A model generated the notes under the pieces. The model saw nothing but the letters and a program-made list of their open reading frames with translations, had not been told where the DNA came from and did not search any database. A program made the translations under genes and the position numbers. DNA of 64,000 nucleotides, taken from the NCBI RefSeq assembly GCF_000092845.1, contig NC_014150.1:868001-932000 (forward strand), in the 5' to 3' direction. The number at the start of each line of letters is the position of its first letter. Position 1 is the first letter of the stretch. Positions 44,954-55,595 of the stretch are shown piece by piece. The stretch is from Brachyspira murdochii DSM 12563. GTDB taxonomy: Bacteria; Spirochaetota; Brachyspiria; Brachyspirales; Brachyspiraceae.

Positions 44954-47362
44954 ATGGATGATTATATAAAAAGTCTGCTTAAAGATTTCTTTGAAGAAGC
45001 ATTTGAAATGCTTGACAGACTAGAACAAAATATTCTTATTTTAGATAATGAAAGACACAATGTTGATGCCATACAGGAAATATTTAGAGCAGTACATACT
45101 TTAAAAGGAAGTGCTGGTGCAGTAGAACTTGTTGAAACACAAAAATACGCCCACAGATTTGAAGACTTACTAGATTTGATAAGAAATAATAAAATAGAAG
45201 TAGATGATGCTACGATAGATGTTCTTTTAAAAGGTATAGATATATTAAAAGACCTTATCAATACTGCAAGTGAAGAGGGCGAATATTCAGGCGATATAGA
45301 AGCAGAGATAAAAAAGCTGGAAGATTTTAAAAATGCAAAATTAGGCGGTCAGTCCTCTGCCCCTGAAACACCATCATCTAATACTTCTGAAAGTAAAGAG
45401 GCTGCTGCTCCAGAATCAGAAAAAAAAGTTAATAAATATGAGCTTTTACCTAATGACAGCGACTTGCTTGGTATAATAAGAGATAATGTTGAAGAGGGCG
45501 TAAAGACAAAGTTAGTACATGTAAGTTTTGACCCTGAAAGCCCTATGAGAACTGTTGGAGGTGTTCAGGTATTTGTTGCTCTTAAGGATCTAGGCGAAAT
45601 AATGGGAAGTATTCCTCCGCTTGAATCTTTGGAAGGCGATGAGTTTTATGAACATGTTACATATATACTTGCCACTATTAATGAAGATAAAACAATAATA
45701 GATGCTATTACATTGCCTGATGTTACTAAAGAAATATCTATTGAAGATATTATATTAGAAGAATATGAGAAATTTCTTCAGGAGAAAAATCAAAAAGAAG
45801 CAGCACAAAAAGCTAAAGAGGCTGCTGCCCCTTCTGCAAATACTGCAAAAAAACCTGATGCTGCTAAAGGCGGAAAAGATCATAAAGTTGATAGACAAAG
45901 CTCTTTTTTAAGGGTTGAAAGCGACAGAATAGATGCTATGATGAATCAGGTTGGAGAGCTTGTAACAAATAAAAGTTCATATGTTCAGTATGATGATGAT
46001 CTTACTTCATATCAGAAAATCATAGGAAACGGCATTAATGAAGTAAAAAGATACTACAGAGACAGCATTGTTCAGGTACTTAGAAAATTTGAAGAACATA
46101 TGCAGAAAAAAGAAGCTAAAGAAATCAGAAATACATACATTGACGGATTTAACAATAAATTAAGCGAACTCGTAAAAATGGAAGAAGAGTTTAAAAATAC
46201 ATTAGACAGATTTAGAAACTCTTATCAGCTTCTTACTAGGGTAACTAATGAGCTTCAGGAAACAGTAATGAAAATAAGAATGCTTCCTATAGCTCAAACA
46301 TTCAATAGATTTCCTCGTCTTATAAGAGATTTGTCAAGAGATTTAGGTAAAGAAGTAAAATTAGAAATGTACGGAGAAGAAACAGAATTAGATAAATCTG
46401 TTATTGAGGTATTAGTAGACCCATTAGTACACCTTGTAAGAAATGCTATGGACCATGGTATAGAATCTCCTGAGGACAGAGAAAAAGCTGGAAAGCCTAG
46501 AACTGGAACTGTTGTTTTGGGAGCTTCACATGAAGGCAACTTAATCATCATAAAAATATCTGATGACGGAAAGGGAATGATACCGCAGAAGATATTTGAA
46601 AGTGCTGTAAAAAAAGGTTTGGTTTCAGCTGATGCTAAACTTTCAGAAAGACAGATGCTTGAATATATATTTGCACCTGGTTTTTCTACTGCCGCTAAAA
46701 TTACAAATGTATCAGGACGCGGTGTTGGTATGGACGTTGTTAAAAAAAGTCTTGAAAAAATTAATGGTACTATTGGTATAGAAACAGAATGGGGAAAAGG
46801 TTCTACTTTCTTTTTAAGAATTCCTCTTACTGTTGCTATTATTCAGGCTCTTATTGTTGATGCAGAAAAAGAATATTATGCCGTTCCTATCAACAGTATA
46901 TTAGAAACTATAAAAATTGACGTGCAGGATATTCAAGAGCTTGAGGGTATAGAGGTTATTAAAGTAAGAGACGATGTAATAAATGTATTAAGCGTTAAGG
47001 AATTATTCAGACTTCCTTCGAGATATAATAATATAAAATCATACTATGCTGTTATACTTTCCTCAGAAGGCAAAAAGGTAGCACTTCTTGTTAACAACCT
47101 TATAGGCGAACAGGATATAGTTATAAAAACGCTTAAAGATAATATAACAAAAAGTGAAGGTTTGGCTGGTGCTACTGTATTGGGTGACGGTACGGTAAGT
47201 TTTATTTTGGATATTCAAACTATGGTAAGTTTAGGTACTAAGAGAATAATAGAAAGAGGAAAAGTTAATAACAGTTCAAAAACAAATAAAAATGATTTGA
47301 GAAGTTTTATAGAAAAATTAAAAAATAATGAAATACCAGAAGTAAATACAAATAAAAAATAA
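44954..47362 (+). CDS. cheA: Chemotaxis histidine kinase CheA
   Basis: 802 residues. Hpt domain (1-110) with phospho-accepting H48 in AVHTLKGSAGAVE; acidic and Ala-rich linkers around a P2-like domain (about 165-270); dimerisation domain (315-445) with an insertion of about 70 residues at 345-415; ATPase with N-box LVRNAMDHGIE (494-504), DDGKGM (537-542) and GRGVGMDVV (588-596); CheW-like domain (about 625-775). It phosphorylates CheY under receptor control to steer the periplasmic flagella. No cheW, cheY or receptor gene is adjacent. A shared terminator follows. Confidence 0.95.
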   Translation: MDDYIKSLLKDFFEEAFEMLDRLEQNILILDNERHNVDAIQEIFRAVHTLKGSAGAVELVETQKYAHRFEDLLDLIRNNKIEVDDATIDVLLKGIDILKDLINTASEEGEYSGDIEAEIKKLEDFKNAKLGGQSSAPETPSSNTSESKEAAAPESEKKVNKYELLPNDSDLLGIIRDNVEEGVKTKLVHVSFDPESPMRTVGGVQVFVALKDLGEIMGSIPPLESLEGDEFYEHVTYILATINEDKTIIDAITLPDVTKEISIEDIILEEYEKFLQEKNQKEAAQKAKEAAAPSANTAKKPDAAKGGKDHKVDRQSSFLRVESDRIDAMMNQVGELVTNKSSYVQYDDDLTSYQKIIGNGINEVKRYYRDSIVQVLRKFEEHMQKKEAKEIRNTYIDGFNNKLSELVKMEEEFKNTLDRFRNSYQLLTRVTNELQETVMKIRMLPIAQTFNRFPRLIRDLSRDLGKEVKLEMYGEETELDKSVIEVLVDPLVHLVRNAMDHGIESPEDREKAGKPRTGTVVLGASHEGNLIIIKISDDGKGMIPQKIFESAVKKGLVSADAKLSERQMLEYIFAPGFSTAAKITNVSGRGVGMDVVKKSLEKINGTIGIETEWGKGSTFFLRIPLTVAIIQALIVDAEKEYYAVPINSILETIKIDVQDIQELEGIEVIKVRDDVINVLSVKELFRLPSRYNNIKSYYAVILSSEGKKVALLVNNLIGEQDIVIKTLKDNITKSEGLAGATVLGDGTVSFILDIQTMVSLGTKRIIERGKVNNSSKTNKNDLRSFIEKLKNNEIPEVNTNKK

Positions 47363-47378
47363 TAAATTATTAAAAAAT

Positions 47379-47417
47379 AAAAAGCAAGAAACTATATAAA
47401 TAGAATCTTGCTTTTTT
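47379..47417. terminator. Bidirectional terminator between cheA and the GH1 gene
   Basis: AAAAAGCAAGA (47379-47389) pairs with TCTTGCTTTTT (47406-47416). A-run and T-run on the two sides let it serve both convergent genes. Confidence 0.85.
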
Positions 47418-47437
47418 AATTTTTAAGTTTAACTAAT

Positions 47438-48943
<1,506 letters not shown>

Positions 48944-49095
48944 TCAAACAATAAAATTAGTACATTAATACGGAAATTATTTAATTGGAGTTTTATACTG
49001 CATTATGATATTATCATCAATATATAACTAAAATAACAATAATATAGATTATAAATAGTATAAATAGATAGATAAAAAATTAAGGAGACTCTAAA

Positions 49096-50442
49096 ATGAA
49101 AGAAAAATTTAATGCTTTTATGGAAAGTAAATTTCTCCCTATTATGTCCAAAGTGGCAGGAAATAGATATCTTAACTGTATTAAAGATGGTTTTGTATTT
49201 GCAACGCCTTTCATTATAATAGGTTCATTTGTTTTATTACTTTTTAATTTGCCTCTAAATGATCCTACAAATTTTATGTATTTCAAACCTTATGAAAACT
49301 TTGTAAACGCATTTTCTAAACATTATATACAAATATTTAATGTAAGTATGGGAGTAATGTCTTTATTTATATCATTTGGAATAGGATATTCATTAGCCGG
49401 ATATTATAATATAGATAAACTTACAAACGGATTTTTATCTATGTATTCTTTTTTGCTATTATCAGCAAAATCATTAGCTGTAACTGTAATAGGGGCGGCT
49501 TCTCAATTATTGTATGTTGCAGAAGAAACTAATGTAGCTGTATTGGATGCCAGATATATGGATGCTAAAGGTCTTTTTGTAGCTATTATTGCTTCTATAT
49601 CAGCAGTAGAAATATCAAGATTTTTACTAAACAAAAAAATTATGATTAAACTTCCAGATTCTGTTCCTCCTGCAATATCAAAATCCTTTGAAATTTTAAT
49701 TCCAGTTGCAGTCATATCTTTCTTATTCCAAACTATAAACTGGATAATACAAAACAGCATGCAGATTATGGTGCCGGATTTAATAATGAAAGTATTACAG
49801 CCATTATTAAGTATGTCTGACGGTTTGGTATCTATTATTATTATATTATTATTAGTACATATATTATGGTTCTGCGGTATACATGGGGCAAATGTTGTTC
49901 AAGCTATTATTAATCCTATAGTTTTAACTAATTTAGCATTAAACCAAACAGCACTTGCCGCAGGCGAACAAATACCAAAAGTATTTGCAGGAGAGTTTTT
50001 AAATAGTTTTGTATATATAGGCGGCTCTGGTGCTACTTTGGGATTATGTATAGCTATGATTATGAGTAAAAGCGAACACCTAAAATATGTAGGAAAACTT
50101 TCTATAGTACCCGGATTTTTTAATATCAATGAACCTATTATGTTTGGTGCTCCTATTGTTATGAATCCTATTTTTGTTATACCATTCATTATTACTCCTA
50201 TTATAAATGCTGTTATATCTTATTCATTTTTGAAATTTAATATAATAAGCAGAATAGTAGGATTGGTGCCTTGGACTACACCTTCTGTATTAGGTTCTTT
50301 TATATCTACTAATTTAAACTTTTTAGCACCAGCATTGATAATAGCATTAATTGTATTGGATTATTTTATTTACAAGCCTTTTTTAAATATGTATATAAAA
50401 GAGTTAGAAAAAGAAGAGGCATCTAAGCAGCAAAATAACTAA
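49096..50442 (+). CDS. PTS cellobiose/lactose-family IIC component
   Basis: 448 residues, about ten helices. FMESKFLPIMSKVAGNRYL, IKDGFVFATPFIIIGS, and the substrate-binding loop with FGAPIVMNPIFVIPFI after FFNINEPI are signatures of the Cel/Lic/Chb IIC family. It moves beta-glucosides across the inner membrane while phosphorylating them. No IIA or IIB gene is adjacent, so those components must be encoded elsewhere. AAGGAG lies close before the ATG. Partner of the divergent 6-phospho-beta-glucosidase. Confidence 0.92.
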   Translation: MKEKFNAFMESKFLPIMSKVAGNRYLNCIKDGFVFATPFIIIGSFVLLLFNLPLNDPTNFMYFKPYENFVNAFSKHYIQIFNVSMGVMSLFISFGIGYSLAGYYNIDKLTNGFLSMYSFLLLSAKSLAVTVIGAASQLLYVAEETNVAVLDARYMDAKGLFVAIIASISAVEISRFLLNKKIMIKLPDSVPPAISKSFEILIPVAVISFLFQTINWIIQNSMQIMVPDLIMKVLQPLLSMSDGLVSIIIILLLVHILWFCGIHGANVVQAIINPIVLTNLALNQTALAAGEQIPKVFAGEFLNSFVYIGGSGATLGLCIAMIMSKSEHLKYVGKLSIVPGFFNINEPIMFGAPIVMNPIFVIPFIITPIINAVISYSFLKFNIISRIVGLVPWTTPSVLGSFISTNLNFLAPALIIALIVLDYFIYKPFLNMYIKELEKEEASKQQNN

Positions 50443-50454
50443 TATATTAAAAAA

Positions 50455-50493
50455 CATTGTCTGTATAAAATAAATATATAGACAATGCTTTTT
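50455..50493 (+). terminator. Terminator after the PTS IIC gene
   Basis: CATTGTCTGTATA (50455-50467) pairs with TATATAGACAATG (50475-50487), followed by CTTTTTT. Confidence 0.8.
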
Positions 50494-50524
50494 TATTTAT
50501 GATAACTTTTAATTTTTTAACAAA

Positions 50525-50815
50525 TTAAAAATTTTTTATTTCCTTATATAAAACAGTTTCTTTACCATTTTCTGTAAGTTCAGCTAGTTTAGGTACTATT
50601 GACTTGAAATGTTCGGTATTATTATGATTTTCTATAGCTTTCTCATCTTTCCATTCTTCTATAAAAGATAAGTATTTGCCATCTATACTTTCATATAAAC
50701 TATATGATATGCACCCGTCTTCTTTTCTGCTTTTTTCTATAAGCTCTTTAGCAGTTTCAATAAATTTTTTTTTATTTTCTTCTTTAACAGGATTTTTAGA
50801 TACTATTTTTATCAT
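50525..50815 (-). CDS. Antibiotic biosynthesis monooxygenase (ABM)-domain protein
   Basis: 96 residues, the single-domain size of YgiN/ABM proteins: VSKNPVKEENKKKFIETAKE, KEDGCISYSLYES (the 'GC..Y.L' core), SFIEEWKDEKAIENHNNTEH and FKSIVPKLAEL. Family members are cofactor-free quinol oxidases or heme/monooxygenase relatives; the substrate is unknown. It overlaps the upstream pth gene by 4 bases (ATGA) and ends the prs-rplY-pth cluster. Confidence 0.85.
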   Translation of the reverse strand: MIKIVSKNPVKEENKKKFIETAKELIEKSRKEDGCISYSLYESIDGKYLSFIEEWKDEKAIENHNNTEHFKSIVPKLAELTENGKETVLYKEIKNF

Positions 50816-51429
50816 GTTTTTATTAACCTAGATTTATTAGAATTATCTTTATTATTGATTTTTTTATTATATTTATTTTGAGCTATTATAGGAGATTCAA
50901 ATAATGCCGTTTTTACTGCCTCTATAACATTATCAGCAATAACAGTATTTAATTCTTCCATTTCTTTTTTACTAAAATTTGAAAGTACATAATCATTAAC
51001 TTTTTTACCAGCATTAGGTCTTCCTATACCTATTCTAATTCTAGTAAAATCATCACTATGAAGCTGGGCAATTAAACTCTTTATTCCATTATGCCCTCCT
51101 GAACTTCCCCCTTTTTTTATCTTAAAAGTTCCGAAAGGTATATCCATATCATCGTATATTACTATTATATCATCAGTTTTTACATTAAAAAATTTGGATA
51201 TATAAATGGCAGATTCTCCGGAAAGATTCATAAAAGTCTGAGGCTTAAGCAGTATATATTCTATATCTTTAGATTTTCCTCTTGTATATAAAGACTTCTT
51301 TTTATTAGTATCAAAATTAAGAGATAAATTTTCTGCTATTTTATCAATAAGAATAAAACCAACATTATGTCTGTTATTCTTATATTCATCACCGGGATTT
51401 CCAAGTCCTATAATTAATTTAGTAATCAT
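50812..51429 (-). CDS. pth: Peptidyl-tRNA hydrolase, canonical copy
   Basis: 205 residues. All catalytic and substrate residues are present: N11 (GLGNPGDEY), H21 (RHNVG), N68 (FMNLSG), D96 (YDDMDIP), and N114 in KKGGSSGGHNGIKSL. It frees tRNA from stalled peptidyl-tRNA, an essential recycling step. Its ATG overlaps the end of a second, degenerate pth gene by 4 bases. The C-terminal tail (KYNKKINNKDNSNKS) is charged and extra to most Pth proteins. Confidence 0.92.
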   Translation of the reverse strand: MITKLIIGLGNPGDEYKNNRHNVGFILIDKIAENLSLNFDTNKKKSLYTRGKSKDIEYILLKPQTFMNLSGESAIYISKFFNVKTDDIIVIYDDMDIPFGTFKIKKGGSSGGHNGIKSLIAQLHSDDFTRIRIGIGRPNAGKKVNDYVLSNFSKKEMEELNTVIADNVIEAVKTALFESPIIAQNKYNKKINNKDNSNKSRLIKT

Positions 51430-52016
51430 GAATATTTCTTTTTTGCCGCCTGAGGAGAATCAAATAAAGCTATACAAGCAGCATCTACAACACTATCAGA
51501 TATATCTTTAATTTTTTTTCTTTCATCTTTTGAAAAAGGTGCTAAAAGAAAATCGGCTTTTTCCTCATTTTCCGGGCAGGCACCTATTCCAACTCCAATT
51601 TTAGTAAAATTATAGCTTTTTAAAGATTCTCTTATACTTTTTATACCATTATGATCTATAGTGTATTCTTCAGTATCTTCTTCTGAATCATCAGTTTTTG
51701 AAGGTATAACTCTAAATTCGCCTATTGGCACGCTAGTATCATCATAAATTACGATAATATTTTCAACAGTAATTTTCATAAAGCTAGCCATATAAAGAGC
51801 TGCTTCTCCGGAAAGGTTCATAAAAGTAAGAGGCTTTAGAAGTAAATACTCCATTTTACCATGTTTGCCTCTGCCGAAAACTGTTTTTTTCTTTTTGATA
51901 TCTAATTCAACATTAAGTTTCTTAGCAACTCTATCTAAAATCATATAACCTACATTATGTCTATGATTTTTATATTGTTCGCCCGGGTTGCCAAGTCCCA
52001 TTACTAATTTCATCAT
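51426..52016 (-). CDS. Divergent Pth paralogue without the catalytic Asp
   Basis: 196 residues with the full Pth frame: N10 (GLGNPGEQY), H20 (HRHNVG), N67 (FMNLSG) and N123 (DHNGIKSI). But the catalytic Asp is replaced: YDDTSVP has S95 where the canonical copy has D (YDDMDIP), and the Gly-rich loop GGSSGG before HNG is replaced by the acidic IPSKTDDSEEDTEEYTID (104-121). It could be a non-catalytic binding or regulatory partner, or an enzyme with changed specificity. It is co-translated with the canonical copy (4-base overlap) after rplY. Confidence 0.85.
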   Translation of the reverse strand: MMKLVMGLGNPGEQYKNHRHNVGYMILDRVAKKLNVELDIKKKKTVFGRGKHGKMEYLLLKPLTFMNLSGEAALYMASFMKITVENIIVIYDDTSVPIGEFRVIPSKTDDSEEDTEEYTIDHNGIKSIRESLKSYNFTKIGVGIGACPENEEKADFLLAPFSKDERKKIKDISDSVVDAACIALFDSPQAAKKKYS

Positions 52017-52039
52017 TAAATAGCAATCCTAGACTATAA

Positions 52040-52630
52040 TTATGCCTCAGCACCTTTATTAGCAGCTTCTTCATCTTGAGTAGTAACAACTGTAACAACG
52101 GCTTTAGAACCATCGCCAACAGGGTCAACACCTTCTGGGAATTTGATATCACTAATGTGCAAACTATCTCCTACTTTTAATTCACTTACATCAACAATTA
52201 ATTCTCTAGGTATAGATCCCGGGAAAGCCTTGATAGGCAAACCATATTCAACCTGCTCAAGAGTACCGCCTCCCAAACGTACGCCTTCTGGTATGCCTTC
52301 TATATGTATAGGAACATAAGTTTTGATTTTTTTATTTCTATCTATTTCATAGAAGTCTATATGTCTGATACTTCTTTTTATACCATCTATTTGATAATCT
52401 TTTACTAATACTTCTCTAGCCTTATCATTTTCTATATCTAAAGTAATTATATCATGCTGACCTGCCAAAGAGAAAACTTTAACAAATTCTTTTAATTCTA
52501 CAGCTATAGAGTACTGATTTTCTCTTCCATAAAGAGTAGCTAATGCATAGCCTTCATTTCTTAATTTACGGCCGACACTTTTAAATTTTGTATCTCTTTG
52601 TAAAGCTTTAATAGTATAATTCTCACTCAT
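52040..52630 (-). CDS. rplY: Ribosomal protein bL25 (Ctc type)
   Basis: 196 residues, the longer two-domain CTC/TL5 form that binds 5S rRNA. N-terminal domain: SVGRKLRNEGYALATLYGRE, then FVKVFSLAGQHDIITLDIE and the RHIDFYEI segment; C-terminal domain from about residue 100 with IPRELIVDVSELKVGDSLHI and a VTTQDEEAANKGAEA tail. AAGGAAAG precedes the ATG. Lies between prs and the pth pair, a common bacterial order. Confidence 0.95.
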   Translation of the reverse strand: MSENYTIKALQRDTKFKSVGRKLRNEGYALATLYGRENQYSIAVELKEFVKVFSLAGQHDIITLDIENDKAREVLVKDYQIDGIKRSIRHIDFYEIDRNKKIKTYVPIHIEGIPEGVRLGGGTLEQVEYGLPIKAFPGSIPRELIVDVSELKVGDSLHISDIKFPEGVDPVGDGSKAVVTVVTTQDEEAANKGAEA

Positions 52631-52650
52631 GTTTCTTTCCTTATTATATT

Positions 52651-53604
52651 TTACTTATCAAATAGAACACTTATAGAAAGTTCCATATGTATATGTCTAA
52701 TAGCATCAGCAATTACAGGGGCTACAGAAAGAACTTCTATTTTGCTTCCTAATCTATCTTTCATAACTTTCAAACTATCTGTAATATAGAGTTTTTCTAT
52801 ATCACTTGCATTAATTCTCTCATAAACATCTCCAGAACATACTGCATGAGTTATAAACACATATATTTTTCTCATGCCTGCTTTTTTAAGAGCCTGCATA
52901 CTTTTTATGAGAGTACCGCCTGTATCTATTATATCATCTATAATAATGGCATCTTTACCATTAACATCACCTATAATATTCATAACTTCGCATTCATTAG
53001 CTCTGTCTCTTCTTTTATCTATTATGGCAATATCAAGGTTAAGCTGTTTAGCTATAGCTCTAGCCCTGCCAACACCGCCTATATCCGGAGATACTATAAT
53101 AGAATTAGACATATCAAGGTCTTTTCTTATTTTTTCCAAAAACACATTTTTTGAAAGCATATGATCAACTGGTATATCAAAAAAACCCTGTATTTGCGCC
53201 GCATGCAAATCAAGAGCTAAAACCCTATGAGCTCCAGCCTCCGATAGCAAATTAGCAACCAATTTAGCAGTTATAGGTACTCTAGGCTCATTCTTTCTAT
53301 CCTGTCTAGAATAACCGTAATAAGGTATAACAGCCGTAATACGTTTAGCACTAGCTCTTTTTAAGGCATCTATAATACAATAAAGCTCCATCCAGTTCTC
53401 ACTGCTTGAAGGACGACCTGTAGGCTGTATTATATATGTATCTTTATTCCTTACTGTTTCCTCTATTTGTACAAAAGTCTCACCATCAGCAAATTTACGT
53501 ATTTCCATATTACCTAGCTTGAGACCGAGATTTTTAACAACATCTTCCGACAATTGAGGATTTGCTGTACCGCTTAATATTAATATTTCGTCTTCTATAC
53601 CCAT
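52651..53604 (-). CDS. prs: Ribose-phosphate pyrophosphokinase (PRPP synthetase)
   Basis: 317 residues from MGIEDEILILSG, the usual Prs length. Family landmarks: SGTANPQLSEDV, RKFADGETFVQI, YYGYSRQDRKNEPR (Mg-ATP loop), ALDLHAAQIQGFFDIPVDHM, and the PRPP-binding AIIIDDIIDTGGTLI. It makes PRPP for nucleotide, His and Trp synthesis. A longer frame to 53697 would cover the tRNA-Gln gene and was rejected. It heads a cluster with rplY and pth, likely transcribed together with the tRNA. Confidence 0.95.
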   Translation of the reverse strand: MGIEDEILILSGTANPQLSEDVVKNLGLKLGNMEIRKFADGETFVQIEETVRNKDTYIIQPTGRPSSSENWMELYCIIDALKRASAKRITAVIPYYGYSRQDRKNEPRVPITAKLVANLLSEAGAHRVLALDLHAAQIQGFFDIPVDHMLSKNVFLEKIRKDLDMSNSIIVSPDIGGVGRARAIAKQLNLDIAIIDKRRDRANECEVMNIIGDVNGKDAIIIDDIIDTGGTLIKSMQALKKAGMRKIYVFITHAVCSGDVYERINASDIEKLYITDSLKVMKDRLGSKIEVLSVAPVIADAIRHIHMELSISVLFDK

Positions 53605-53629
53605 ATAAATACCATTATAAGTAGAAAAG

Positions 53630-53701
53630 TTGGGGTGGAAGGATTCGAACCCTCGAATAATTGGACCAAAACCAATTGTCTTACCGCTTGACGACACCCC
53701 A
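53630..53701 (-). tRNA. tRNA-Gln (anticodon TTG)
   Basis: A 72-base cloverleaf: acceptor TGGGGTG/CACCCCA, D stem GTC/GAC, anticodon loop TTTTGGT, T loop TTCGAATCC, discriminator A. CCA is not encoded. It lies 26 bases before prs on the same strand. Confidence 0.94.
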
Positions 53702-53742
53702 GTATCAAATAAATTTAATATATTAAATCTACAAGTGTCATC

Positions 53743-53770
53743 ATTCTACTATATTACAAAAATTTGTCAA
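53743..53770 (-). promoter_or_regulatory. Promoter of tRNA-Gln and the prs cluster
   Basis: Minus-strand TTGACA (53765-53770) and TAGAAT (53743-53748), spacer 16. Confidence 0.6.
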
Positions 53771-53909
53771 TACCTTTTTTAACAATATTTGAATTTTTTT
53801 ATAATTAAAATTTCTAAAATAAAATAGAAAATCATATACAAAAAAGTTGATAAAAAAAATGAAATAGTTTATGATAGTTATCATAATATTGACAAGAGTT
53901 ATAATTTTT

Positions 53910-55361
53910 ATGAATATTAACTTAGATAAATATATTTTAGTAGATTTAGACTTTATAAAAGATAATAAGGATATTATAAAATTTCATGCTACAGAAATAA
54001 TATGCACAAATGAAGATAATATATACTTCTCTTTGCCTAATTATAAAATAGATTTATTATTTAATAAAAATTATATCAATATCGATGTTTTTAATAAATT
54101 CTATATCACAAAATCATCTAAATATATACTGGATTTAGTAGCTGAACCAAAAAATACTAAAAATTATAAGCAAATTAAAAATATAGATCAATTCCTAAAA
54201 GTTTATAAAGACTGTCTTCCAGATAATGAAAAAACTAAAAGAATGGAATATGATATATTAGAGATAATACTTAAAAAAACACCTAAAGAGAGAATTATTT
54301 CATTAAAAAATTATTTAGATATATTAAATCAATACTATAATGAAAAATTATATAAAGAATCTGCTGAATATATATTAGATATTATGACAGAGCTTGCATT
54401 TATAGAAAGAGTAAATTTAATACATTTAGTAAACGCGGCAAAAGATAGCATAAATCAAATATATTTCGATAATGTTGAATCATATGATACACAATTTATA
54501 GCAAACAGCATAATATTATCTGCGGTAAAATTAATAGACAAAATATACCCAAATATTAAAATATTTTATGAATGCGACGCATTTAACTGCAGAAATATTA
54601 TAGGACATGGAAACAGAATATTTATAATATTTATAGAGTTTTTATTATACTATAATAAGCAAGTAAAAAATAAATTCTCATTAAAAACTATAACAAATTT
54701 CAATAAGAAATTTAAAAAATATTATGAAAATGTCTTTAAACATTACAAAATAGAAAAAGATGATATAAAATTCGGGGATATATTTAAAAACGGACTAAAA
54801 AAAATATCTATTCAAAACATAGCAACATTCGCAGCCGGAGCATTCTGGCATGATGTTGTAAAAATTAAACAATTAGACTACCTTAATGTAAATAAATCAA
54901 AAGAATATACCTTGCAGTCTACATCTCATGCTATTAAAGGTTTTCAATTCTTAAAATTTTTCAGAAATTATAATGATGATATAGCATTAATTGTCGGAAC
55001 ACACCATGAATATTATGGTTATGGTCATAGTATTCTAAAAGGATTGATACAAAAAAATAGAAAAGAAAATAAAACTATAAAACCTTTATGGCTGATATCA
55101 AATAACTCGTCTGATATAGAAGCTCTTGACGCTCTAGCATTTTTCCCTGCTAAAGTTTTAGAAATAATAGATTTATATGACACAATAGTAACTCCTCAGA
55201 AAAATTATGAAAGAAAAGGAATAACATCTGAAGAAGCTGTAAAACTTATATTTAATAACTATATAAAAGATGAAACTCAAATAGACCCAATTATATTTGA
55301 ATTATTTATCAATTTCTTATCCGATATAATGAAAGAAGATGTTTCAAATCCGTTTGATTAA
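53910..55361 (+). CDS. HD-domain protein, degenerate HD-GYP-like
   Basis: 483 residues from MNINLDKYILVDLDF. A PilZ- or sensor-like N-terminal third has no recognised family. An HD hydrolase core follows: GHGNRIFIIFIEFL, AAGAFWHDVVKIKQLDY (HD pair), SHAIKGFQFLK, GTHHEYYGYGHS. The last resembles the HHE..GxGYP of c-di-GMP phosphodiesterases, but GYP is replaced by GHS. It may hydrolyse a nucleotide or be a degenerate cyclic-nucleotide sensor. The frame starts 13 codons earlier (53871), but the ATG at 53910 avoids a hydrophobic stub. Transcribed alone. Confidence 0.72.
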   Translation: MNINLDKYILVDLDFIKDNKDIIKFHATEIICTNEDNIYFSLPNYKIDLLFNKNYINIDVFNKFYITKSSKYILDLVAEPKNTKNYKQIKNIDQFLKVYKDCLPDNEKTKRMEYDILEIILKKTPKERIISLKNYLDILNQYYNEKLYKESAEYILDIMTELAFIERVNLIHLVNAAKDSINQIYFDNVESYDTQFIANSIILSAVKLIDKIYPNIKIFYECDAFNCRNIIGHGNRIFIIFIEFLLYYNKQVKNKFSLKTITNFNKKFKKYYENVFKHYKIEKDDIKFGDIFKNGLKKISIQNIATFAAGAFWHDVVKIKQLDYLNVNKSKEYTLQSTSHAIKGFQFLKFFRNYNDDIALIVGTHHEYYGYGHSILKGLIQKNRKENKTIKPLWLISNNSSDIEALDALAFFPAKVLEIIDLYDTIVTPQKNYERKGITSEEAVKLIFNNYIKDETQIDPIIFELFINFLSDIMKEDVSNPFD

Positions 55362-55595
55362 TATATAAACTCATATTACTTGTTTTTAAACTATTTTAAT
55401 AACTATTGATAATATGATTTTATAATTAATATGCATATACCTAGCTTTATAGATGCTAAATATATTTTAGGTGATATCCACGTTGTAATCTCATATAATT
55501 AATTATTATATAGTTAAATAATTGTATTTTATCAAAATGAATTTGTATAATTTATATATTTGAATGTTAAAGCAGAAACTATAAAAAACTAAAAG
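55362..55595. other. Intergenic gap between convergent genes
   Basis: 234 AT-rich bases between the HD protein and mtnA. No terminator with a T-run and no repeat-family copy was seen. Confidence 0.4.

Noticed and set aside
53605-53697. Upstream extension of prs
   Set aside because: It is the antisense-free reading through tRNA-Gln and is not part of PRPP synthetase proteins.
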